From the IMG/VR virus record IMGVR_UViG_3300012000_001059, positions 1-25,339 of that record: a stretch of DNA of 25,339 nt. One strand, 5' to 3'. This DNA is from a virus. Below, in pieces: positions 1 to 6,278 of this stretch (its first letter is position 1; the number at the start of each line of letters is the position of its first letter). The notes beneath the pieces were generated by a model. It saw nothing but the letters and a program-made list of their open reading frames with translations, was not told where the DNA came from and searched no databases. The position numbers and the translations under genes were made by a program.

Positions 1-186
1 CCGGGGGAGCCCGACGAGCACCGCGCCGCCCTCGAGGGCCATCTGTGGCGCGAGGCAGCGGCAGAGCTGGACCGCGAGCTACGCAGCGTTGCCAAGCACG
101 GCGAGGAGCCCGCGGCTACCTATGCGGCATGGGCGCGCGAGCTGCTGTATCGGATTCTCGACGAGAGCGGAGTGGAGTTGCCATGA
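1..186 (+). CDS. 3' end of an unidentified gene (partial)
   Basis: Frame 1 is open from the first base to a TGA at 184-186 and encodes the last 61 residues of a protein whose start lies outside the window. The tail is charged and predicted helical, with a Glu/Arg/Ala-rich stretch (HLWREAAAELDREL) and the C-terminus ILDESGVELP. The stop overlaps the next gene's ATG in an ATGA arrangement, which supports a real translationally coupled gene. Its position just before head genes would allow a packaging or DNA-modification protein, but no diagnostic motif remains, so no function is assigned. Confidence 0.6.
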   Translation, partial: PGEPDEHRAALEGHLWREAAAELDRELRSVAKHGEEPAATYAAWARELLYRILDESGVELP

Positions 187-1364
187 TCGATGATTGCTAT
201 CTGTGCGGACACAGCCTGAGCGATGCGCTGCACGTGCACGACCAAGGACGCACCGGGCCGCTGACCACCGTGGCGTGCTCCGAGTGCGCGCTGGTGCAGA
301 CGAGCCCGCATCCGACCGCGGCCGAGGTGGCGGACTACTACAGGTCCGGGCAATACCGGATTGAGTTCCCGGCGCTGCCGCGCGAGGAGCTGGACGCCGA
401 GCTACAGCCGACCGGGCGCACGGTACGGCCCGAGGACGACGACTACGCGGACACGCTGGACCGGCACGGCGAGCACGCGGCGCGGCGTCTAATCGATGCC
501 CTGGGGCTCGGAGCGGGCGTGCGCGTGCTCGAGGTGGGCTGCGGCGATGGGCGCGTGGCAGCGGCCATGCGGCGGCTCGGCGTCGACGTACGCGCTGCGG
601 AGTACGACCCGCGGCTAGCTGCCGAGGCGGTTGAGCGCGGCGCGGAGCTGGCCGGCCTCGAGGATGACGGCTTCGACATCGCCTACGCGCTGCAGGTGGT
701 CGAGCACTTCGCGGACCCCGTGGGCGAGCTCGAGGCGATGGTGCGGCGGGTCAAAATCGGCGGGCTCGTGTTTGTTGAGGTGCCCACGGTCGAGCGCCCG
801 TATGTGAGCCTGAGTCATTTCCTGCAGAAGCCGCATGTGGTCAACTACTCGACGCACACGCTGGCCGCGGCGCTGCGCCGGGCTGGGCTCAAGGAGGTGC
901 ACACGGCCATCGACGGCTCGGTGCTGCTCGGCTGGGGTGTGCGCTCGGCTGATGGTCCGCGCGCGTATGAGCCGCATGGTGGCCCGCTTGCGCCCGAGGT
1001 CGTGGGCAAGTTGCTGGCGTGGGAGCGGCAGCGTGCAGCGACCGCCGCGGCCGAGCGCCATATCGAGTGCTTTCTAGATGCGGAGTGGCGTGCATCCATG
1101 CCGAGCGAGAACACCCGCGAAACGCTGGCATTCATGGCCGACGAGTTCCAGCGGTGGCGCCGCATGGGCTCGGATGCTGGCGTGTCGCTAGCCAAGCTCT
1201 GCCGCATGCTCGAGGAGGTCGAGCGCCCCGACTGGCACGCTGACCCGTGGATGCGCGGCTTCTACGCGGGCCGCATCTACGAGGGGCAGCGCATGGGCAC
1301 GGCCATCGCGCACATCAACAACCAGCTTGGGCTGAATCTGAATAAGCCCGTGGAGTCGAAGTGA
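183..1364 (+). CDS. class I SAM-dependent methyltransferase with N-terminal zinc ribbon
   Basis: 393 residues from the ATG at 183. The N-terminus has paired cysteines (C5, C8 and C32, C35) followed by a Pro-Thr-rich and YYxxxxY segment. This resembles the putative zinc-binding domain that precedes sugar C-methyltransferases and related methyltransferases. The SAM-binding motif I VLEVGCGDG is at residues 115-123, the acidic motif II (AAEYD) near 140, and a VVEHFADP motif further on, so the Rossmann-type fold appears complete. The C-terminal ~100 residues are helical and unrecognised. The frame is open upstream to 45, but 183 is preferred because it overlaps the preceding stop (ATGA) and starts exactly at the Cys-rich domain. 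The substrate is unknown. Sitting beside a DUF115 gene, it may act on a sugar or another small molecule. The fold call is firm; the substrate idea is inference. Confidence 0.85.
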   Translation: MIDDCYLCGHSLSDALHVHDQGRTGPLTTVACSECALVQTSPHPTAAEVADYYRSGQYRIEFPALPREELDAELQPTGRTVRPEDDDYADTLDRHGEHAARRLIDALGLGAGVRVLEVGCGDGRVAAAMRRLGVDVRAAEYDPRLAAEAVERGAELAGLEDDGFDIAYALQVVEHFADPVGELEAMVRRVKIGGLVFVEVPTVERPYVSLSHFLQKPHVVNYSTHTLAAALRRAGLKEVHTAIDGSVLLGWGVRSADGPRAYEPHGGPLAPEVVGKLLAWERQRAATAAAERHIECFLDAEWRASMPSENTRETLAFMADEFQRWRRMGSDAGVSLAKLCRMLEEVERPDWHADPWMRGFYAGRIYEGQRMGTAIAHINNQLGLNLNKPVESK

Positions 1365-2554
1365 TGGACCGTACATCCCAGGCATTCGCGCTGTTCAAGG
1401 CGCCGCACATTGCCGAGGCCATCGCGCGCAACGCGCGGATGATGACGCTGGACAAGTGCTCCACGCGGCTGCGCGCGTCCGACACGGTGATGGTCATCGG
1501 TGCCGGTCACACGCTGCCGGATGACGTACACGCCACGCTGCTGCGCGAGCGCGAGGTGGTGACGGTCGCGGTCAACAGCGCGCTGCTGCCGCTGGCCTCG
1601 CGTGGCTTCTGGCCCGACATGCTGCTGTGCCGCGAGTCGATCAGCATGGCAGAGCAGATCCGCCGTGCGTCCGAGGTGTGGCGCCGCATGCCGCGCTCGG
1701 AGTGGCCGATTGCGGTGCTCGACGTAGGCACTCACCACGACACATGGCTGGCCTGCTTGGAGGTCTGCTCTGATGTCAGGTGGTTCGTGCCGGCCTCGAC
1801 GCAGACGTTCGGGCTGGCTGCGCACACTGGCATTGAGCCGCTGTATGGAGGCACCTCAAACGTGACTGCCGCGGTGGCGCTCGCCGAGCGGTGGGGCGCC
1901 AAGCGCATTGAGCTGCTCGGCTGCACGCGCGCCTTCGGTCCAGATGGCCAAGCGTATGCGTCGGGCTCGGATTGGAGCACGGTCAAGCTCGAGCGCGTCG
2001 AGGCGGCGACTATGCCCGATGGCACGGTCGATCACTACCTCGGTCACGTATCAGGGCTCGAGGCCAAAGACGCGCTGCACCTCGCATCCGGCCAGCGACC
2101 GCCGTTGCGGGTCGAGCGCATGGTGCCTGTGGTCGCGGTGGACGGCTCGCGACGGTGGGCGCCTGAGACCCTCGAGGGCGACCGCGAGTGGCTCGCGACC
2201 TTCGCCGCGCGCCGACCCGAGCTCGACCTGTGGCAGCACGAGCCCGACGTAGCCATCGACGGCTGGGGCCATGCTCCGCGCCGGCCGCTACAGGCCGAGG
2301 CGTTCGACGCACGCTCCGACATACAGGCGCAGACAGAGCGCACGCTGGCGATGGTCAAAGCAATGGGCGACGGCACGCCGGCAGTAGATGTGCCGGGCTT
2401 GCTCGAGGGCAGCGCCATCGTGGACTATGCGGCAGCGGGCGACACGCTCACGGTGTTGCGCACGATGCGCAACAGGGGTCCTGCTGTCACCGTGCCGGCT
2501 GTCTGCCGAGCATGGGAGTCGGCGGCGCACCGAGTTGCCGAGTGGGTCCGTTGA
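1364..2554 (+). CDS. DUF115 / MptE-like protein
   Basis: 396 residues. The start is ATG 1364, overlapping the preceding stop as TGATG; a GTG at 1361 would add one residue. The pattern resembles the DUF115 domain shared by MptE-type pyrophosphokinases and bacterial motility-associated glycosylation factors. There is a nucleotide-binding-like VMVIGAGHTLPDD at residues 42-54, an alternating hydrophobic VVTVAVNSALLPL segment, a PD(M/I)xxxxE-like PDMLLCRES at 84-92, and YGGTSNVTAAVALAERWGAK at 161-180 followed by RIELLGCTRAFG. The last ~200 residues are less conserved. In bacteria this family includes proteins tied to pseudaminic/legionaminic acid glycosylation. In a phage it could make or transfer a sugar-like group, but the reaction cannot be read from sequence. 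The next gene is the portal after a 65-base gap. Confidence 0.65.
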   Translation: MDRTSQAFALFKAPHIAEAIARNARMMTLDKCSTRLRASDTVMVIGAGHTLPDDVHATLLREREVVTVAVNSALLPLASRGFWPDMLLCRESISMAEQIRRASEVWRRMPRSEWPIAVLDVGTHHDTWLACLEVCSDVRWFVPASTQTFGLAAHTGIEPLYGGTSNVTAAVALAERWGAKRIELLGCTRAFGPDGQAYASGSDWSTVKLERVEAATMPDGTVDHYLGHVSGLEAKDALHLASGQRPPLRVERMVPVVAVDGSRRWAPETLEGDREWLATFAARRPELDLWQHEPDVAIDGWGHAPRRPLQAEAFDARSDIQAQTERTLAMVKAMGDGTPAVDVPGLLEGSAIVDYAAAGDTLTVLRTMRNRGPAVTVPAVCRAWESAAHRVAEWVR

Positions 2555-2566
2555 TTGCCGGACTGG

Positions 2567-2599
2567 CCGATATCGGACACACTCGCTGACAGTGCGAGT
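2567..2599. repeat. palindrome plus inverted repeat before the portal gene
   Basis: The 65-base gap between the DUF115 gene and the portal holds a perfect 10-bp palindrome CCGATATCGG (2567-2576). Five bases later comes an inverted repeat ACTCGC/GCGAGT (2581-2586 and 2594-2599) with a 7-base loop. No T-tract follows, so it is not a typical intrinsic terminator, and no convincing -35/-10 pair was found. It could be a protein-binding site or an mRNA structure between the upstream accessory genes and the head operon; function is unknown. Confidence 0.4.
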
Positions 2600-2619
2600 A
2601 CACGCCAGCGAGGTTTGCC

Positions 2620-4581
2620 ATGGGTGCCGGGTCTGACCTGCTGAGTCGTCGTGCGTCCAAGCGGGCGCTTGATGCGAGTCCGATCATCGGCGTTCCGCAG
2701 CCGGCGCCCGTGCTCGAGCTTGCGTCCTACGCTGGGCGCGATGCCCCTCCCGCTACGCTGACGCGGTGGCGCGGTGGCCAGTGGGGCACGCTGTCGTGGT
2801 CCGACCTGCTGGGCATCATGCAGAATGCCGAGATCACCGGCGCCACCGAGGATTGGGCGCGGCTGACTCGGCGCATGTACCAGGACGCGCATTTGCTGGC
2901 GCTGCGCGGCACGCGGCTCGACCCCATCAGCGGAGCGGACTTCGACGTTGCTCCGGGCGGTGCATCGGCCATCGACGCACAGGCGGCGCGCGATGTCGAC
3001 TTGATGCTGCGGTCGATTCCCGACCTTCCGACGCTGCTTGATGCCGTGCTTGACGCCGTGTTCGTCGGCTACTCGGTGCAAGAGATCATCTGGGGTGTGC
3101 GCGGGTCGTGGGTGTGGCCTGAGGCCATCGACGTCCTTGAGCCGCATCGGTTCCGCTTCGACCGGCTCATCCATCCGTATCTGTGGGACGACGGCCGGCT
3201 CGGAGGCGACATCGACGCCAATATGCAGATTGGCCTGATGGGCAAGCCGCTGCGCGAAAACAAGTTCATTGTGCACATGCCGCGGGTCATCCCCGACTAC
3301 GCCATCAGCTCGGGCATCCTGCGAAGCTGCGTGCGCCCGTGGTGGGTCAAGTGGCAATGCGTGTCGTACAACCTCAGCGGCGCCGAGGTGAGCGGCAATC
3401 CGCGAGCGATTGGCTTTGTGCCAGTCGACACGCCGCAGCCGCTTCGGCAGAATCTGTTTGACGATCTACAAAACCTGTCGGCCACCGGGACGATGGTGGT
3501 TGACGAGCGCGTGCGGGTCGAGATCCAGAATCCTTCCGCACAGGGCGCATCGTCGGTGTGGTCCTCGCTACAGCAGTGGTGCGACGACAGCATGACCAAG
3601 GCGGTGCTCGGCTCGACGCTGAACACCGAGGTTGGCGCGACGGGCGGCAACCGCGCGCTCGGCGAGTCGCAGGCAGCGACGACCATCGACCCGCGCATCA
3701 AGAAAGACTCGGCGAGTCTGTGGGCCACGATTGCGCGTGACCTGATTCGGCCGTTCCTTGAGTTCAACATCTGGCGATACGGCGAACGCATGCCGGCGCT
3801 GCCGGTAGTCTCGACGCGCTTTGCCGAGGAGCTGTCGCCTAAGCCCAGCGCGGAGCTCATCACCGTGGGCGGCGTGACCATTGACGAGCTGCGTGCTCGC
3901 GATGGTCTGCCCGAGTGGGGTCCTGAGCGCGGCGGCAACCGCGTGGCGCGCACCGCTGCGGATGCTGCGTCGATGATGCCCACGGCATCTCAGGAAGATG
4001 CCAGCCCTGTCAACGTGCAGGCTTTGGCAGATATTCTTTCAGCCGTTTCGGAAAAGAAACTGGCTCCGCAGGCCGCGATCATCACCATCCGCAACGCCTT
4101 CCCGTCCATCTCCGATGCCGATGCCGCATCGATGGTGCAGGCACAGGCGTCCATCATGCTGCCGTCCGAGCTACTGCCGCAGCCGGCAGCCGCGGCGCCC
4201 GCGACGACGCCGCTTGCAACCGAGTACAAGACCACGCCCAGCGTCGGCGAGGTGTGGTCGGACTCGCAGGACGGCCACCGCCTCGAGGTCAAGGCTGTGG
4301 GCGGCGGCCACGTGTACTTCGCGGACCTGGACGACGCCAATCCGCAGCGGCAATGGCGGTGGACCGAGCAGCACTTCGCAGAGCGGTGCATCCCGCCTGC
4401 ATCGCCACCGAGCGCATCGCCTGAGACCGCGGCAGCGGGCATTGCGGGGCAGCTCGCGATGGAGCCCGCGCAGACCACCTACGCGTCCGGGGGTGCGCCC
4501 GCGGCTTCCCCTTTTCCATGGGAGATGGCCGACCGGATAGCGAGCGAGATGCTCGAGGATACGCCGACTTCCACGCCCTGA
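2620..4581 (+). CDS. portal protein, DUF935 family (Mu gp29-like)
   Basis: 653 residues. The portal is the dodecameric ring at the head vertex through which DNA is packaged and to which the tail attaches. The family is recognised from its overall pattern: the N-terminal helical region (LTRRMYQDAHLLALRGTRL), the VGYSVQEIIWG segment, IDVLEPHRFRFD, and the C-terminal core motif TKAVLGSTLNTE followed by GGNRALGESQA (around 330-350). The start is ATG 2620 with a GCGAGG-like ribosome site about 7 bases upstream. The protein is longer than I would expect for gp29 relatives. Beyond about residue 460 it has an Ala/Pro-rich tail and a compact extra segment (about 535-592, VGEVWSDSQDG...WRWTEQHF). The gene overlaps the following MuF gene by about 64 bases. 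Family call strong; role of the tail unknown. Confidence 0.92.
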   Translation: MGAGSDLLSRRASKRALDASPIIGVPQPAPVLELASYAGRDAPPATLTRWRGGQWGTLSWSDLLGIMQNAEITGATEDWARLTRRMYQDAHLLALRGTRLDPISGADFDVAPGGASAIDAQAARDVDLMLRSIPDLPTLLDAVLDAVFVGYSVQEIIWGVRGSWVWPEAIDVLEPHRFRFDRLIHPYLWDDGRLGGDIDANMQIGLMGKPLRENKFIVHMPRVIPDYAISSGILRSCVRPWWVKWQCVSYNLSGAEVSGNPRAIGFVPVDTPQPLRQNLFDDLQNLSATGTMVVDERVRVEIQNPSAQGASSVWSSLQQWCDDSMTKAVLGSTLNTEVGATGGNRALGESQAATTIDPRIKKDSASLWATIARDLIRPFLEFNIWRYGERMPALPVVSTRFAEELSPKPSAELITVGGVTIDELRARDGLPEWGPERGGNRVARTAADAASMMPTASQEDASPVNVQALADILSAVSEKKLAPQAAIITIRNAFPSISDADAASMVQAQASIMLPSELLPQPAAAAPATTPLATEYKTTPSVGEVWSDSQDGHRLEVKAVGGGHVYFADLDDANPQRQWRWTEQHFAERCIPPASPPSASPETAAAGIAGQLAMEPAQTTYASGGAPAASPFPWEMADRIASEMLEDTPTSTP

Positions 4582-6278
4582 GCGATGCAGACCAGCGAGT
4601 CGCACAGGCCACCATCGGTATCCCGCAACAGGTCAGCGGAGCGGGAGTCGTGGCGGCTCTGCCGATTGCAGACCGATGGATGGAGACACTCGCAGGCGCC
4701 CTCGAGTCCGACAAGCTTGACGAGTGGGGCGCAAGCATTGAGAAGGATCCGCAGTTTGCGGCGCTCGTTTATCAGACGCTGATGACCGCCGACATGGGCG
4801 GGCAGCTCGTCGTGCGCACGGTCGAGGTGCCCGAGTCTGCGCCGCGCTCGGTGCCACTCGCGCGCGTGACTGGTGACGCGTTTTTCGCGATGCCTTTCGA
4901 AGAGGCCATTCGCGAGTTCTTGGCGCGGCGGCTGATTACGCCGGCTCAGTATCGGCGTCTGTCCGCCGAGGCTCGTGCGCGGGCATTCTCGGTCAGCAAC
5001 ATGACCTCGACCGAGCTCGTGCGGCGCGTGCGTGAGATTCTCGCTGACCAGCTCAATCAGGGTGTCAGTCTGCGCGAGTTCACTGCGTCCGTGCGTGCGG
5101 GCGAAGTCGACCTCGGTGTGACTCCGACGAGCAGCTACTACCTCGAAAACATCTTCCGCACGAACACGCAATCCGCGTATGGCGCAGGCCGATTGCGGCA
5201 GATCACCGCGCCCGAGGTCATGGCCGCGCGTCCGTTTGTCGAGTACCGCACCGCTGGTGACAACCGCGTGCGACCGAATCACGCGGCACTCAATCGCATG
5301 GTGTTTCGCCAGACCGACCCAGCGTGGCAGCGGTATGCGCCGCCGCTCGGCTATCAGTGTTTTGTCGGAAGCACCCCAGTAGCAGGGTCATTTCTCGCGG
5401 CGGTCAGGGCACTCTACACCGGTGAGTTTGTAGAGCTTAGGACCCATTCCGGACGGTCGGTCACTGTGACCGCAAACCACCCATTGGCGACCGTAGACGG
5501 GTTCGTTCCTGCGAATAGCATTCACGAAGGCGACGAGGTGCTCTGTCATCAAGCACCGGTCTGGACTGCGCTTGACAGCGAGATCGACCCAGAGAATCGT
5601 CCATCCAGCGCTGAGCAGGTATTCCGTGCGCTTCCGGAACGGAACCGTTCCAAGCTTCGGGTAATGCCCGAGGATTTCCACGGCGAAGCGAAGTTCTGGA
5701 ACGGCGACGTCGATGCTGTAACCGCAGACGGGATGCTGTTGAACAACCCCAAACCCGAGGCCGCGAAGGATGTTGGCGATGTCATGTTCGCCATGTCCAA
5801 TGAACGAGCCGTTGGCGAATCGTGTGGCGGCTCGTTTAGCCATGGATTCAGCGCTCCAAATCTTTCCCCTGGAAGCGCTATTAGCGGCAGAGACTTGCCG
5901 CCTGCGCTGCTCGACGGTCATCTGCGACCACTTGACCCGCTCCGCGTCGGATTGACTGCGGGGCTGCCTGCCAGCGGCTATGAGCCATCGGTCAACGACT
6001 CTGCGACTGACTCCATAGATTTTCGAGAGTTGATTGACAGAAGCTCCGGAGTCGTAGCGCTTGAGAAAGTCGTCTACGTCAGAAAGTTCTTTGCGAGCGA
6101 CCATGTTTACGACCTCCAATCCGACACAGGACTGTTGGTAGCAGGTGGCATCGTCACTAGCAACTGCCGATGTGCCGTAGTCACTCGGCGCGAGCGTGAT
6201 GTGGATTTGACTCGCGTGGTCGACGCGTCCACACTCCCCATCGAGCCCGATCCTGGGTTCGGCAATCCAAGGCTGTAA
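4518..6278 (+). CDS. MuF-like (Mu gpF/gp30) head morphogenesis protein interrupted by an intein
   Basis: 586-residue precursor. Residues 1-280 and 550-586 form the MuF-type minor head protein. This family is usually encoded straight after the portal and is thought to sit inside or at the portal vertex. Recognisable parts are FRTNTQSAYGAGR, the FVEYRTAGDNRVRPNHAALNRMVF segment (shown here only as a landmark near residues 240-265), and the C-terminal PPLGYQ/CRCAV motif. That motif is split by an intein (residues 281-549). Splicing would give a 317-residue product. The start is uncertain: 4518 is the only upstream in-frame ATG, overlaps the portal gene by 64 bases and has no clear ribosome site. 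Later options are GTG 4650 and ATG 4680, just before METLAGALES. The stop is directly followed by the protease ATG. Confidence 0.9.
   Translation: MGDGRPDSERDARGYADFHALSDADQRVAQATIGIPQQVSGAGVVAALPIADRWMETLAGALESDKLDEWGASIEKDPQFAALVYQTLMTADMGGQLVVRTVEVPESAPRSVPLARVTGDAFFAMPFEEAIREFLARRLITPAQYRRLSAEARARAFSVSNMTSTELVRRVREILADQLNQGVSLREFTASVRAGEVDLGVTPTSSYYLENIFRTNTQSAYGAGRLRQITAPEVMAARPFVEYRTAGDNRVRPNHAALNRMVFRQTDPAWQRYAPPLGYQCFVGSTPVAGSFLAAVRALYTGEFVELRTHSGRSVTVTANHPLATVDGFVPANSIHEGDEVLCHQAPVWTALDSEIDPENRPSSAEQVFRALPERNRSKLRVMPEDFHGEAKFWNGDVDAVTADGMLLNNPKPEAAKDVGDVMFAMSNERAVGESCGGSFSHGFSAPNLSPGSAISGRDLPPALLDGHLRPLDPLRVGLTAGLPASGYEPSVNDSATDSIDFRELIDRSSGVVALEKVVYVRKFFASDHVYDLQSDTGLLVAGGIVTSNCRCAVVTRRERDVDLTRVVDASTLPIEPDPGFGNPRL
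5388..6104 (-). CDS. putative Vsr/DUF559-like homing endonuclease encoded antisense inside the intein
   Basis: 238 residues on the minus strand, lying wholly within the intein. ATG at 6104-6102, TGA at 5390-5388; GGAGG lies 8 bases before the ATG (6117-6113), a strong ribosome site. Residues 12-45 form a helix-turn-helix (ASVNQLSKIYGVSRRVVDRWL), followed by a basic linker with SDAERVKW and RRRQVSAANSASRG. Residues 104-175 match a Vsr/PD-(D/E)XK-type nuclease layout: E106 (GEHDIANIL), D132 (YSIDVAVP), E143 (FAVEILG), then KR158-159 and SAGWTILWVDL. From memory, small phage nucleases with this HTH-linker-Vsr order occur near inteins, and Vsr-like homing enzymes are known from fractured split-intein genes. 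DNA cleavage at intein-free MuF alleles is the inferred role. The reading frame stays open upstream to 7799, but that part is a shadow of the protease gene. Confidence 0.85.
   Translation of the reverse strand: MVARKELSDVDDFLKRYDSGASVNQLSKIYGVSRRVVDRWLIAAGRQPRSQSDAERVKWSQMTVEQRRRQVSAANSASRGKIWSAESMAKRAATRFANGSFIGHGEHDIANILRGLGFGVVQQHPVCGYSIDVAVPELRFAVEILGHYPKLGTVPFRKRTEYLLSAGWTILWVDLAVKRSPDRCLMTEHLVAFVNAIRRNEPVYGRQWVVCGHSDRPSGMGPKLYKLTGVECPDRREK
6113..6117 (-). promoter_or_regulatory. Shine-Dalgarno of the antisense nuclease gene
   Basis: Read on the minus strand, the sequence is TTGGAGGTCGTAAACATG. GGAGG is followed by 8 bases and then the ATG at 6104. This is as good as any ribosome site in the window and decides the start of the antisense gene. 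It falls within the codons for the intein's block F, so both strands are constrained here. Confidence 0.75.

Larger units (their letters stand above)
5358..6164 (+). other. intein (Hint splicing domain) in the MuF-like protein
   Basis: 269 residues, from Cys1 (codon 5358-5360) to Asn269 (6162-6164), with Cys as the +1 extein residue. Block A reads CFVGSTPV. Block B is GRSVTVTANHPLAT, with the T-x-N-H signature (T38, H41 of the intein). The C-terminal block F/G is DHVYDLQSDTGLLVAGGIVTSN followed by C. The insertion interrupts the conserved GYQ/CRC motif of the host protein, typical of inteins. The penultimate residue is Ser instead of the usual His. Mini-inteins are roughly 130-150 residues, so about 120 residues of extra sequence lie between the splicing halves. 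On this strand that insert lacks LAGLIDADG or HNH motifs. On the opposite strand it is filled by a nuclease gene (5388-6104). Base composition looks less GC-rich than the flanks, consistent with later insertion. Confidence 0.92.

Noticed and set aside
45-182. N-terminal extension of the first methyltransferase to 45
   Set aside because: The extension is Arg/Ala-rich and shares this DNA with a better-looking upstream gene end in another frame; ATG 183 has ATGA coupling and begins at the zinc ribbon.
6135-6163. Possible minus-strand promoter (TTGCTA, 17-base gap, TACCAA) just upstream of the antisense gene
   Set aside because: Only 4/6 and 3/6 matches to sigma70 consensus in GC-rich DNA from an unknown host. 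The geometry is suggestive but not enough to annotate.
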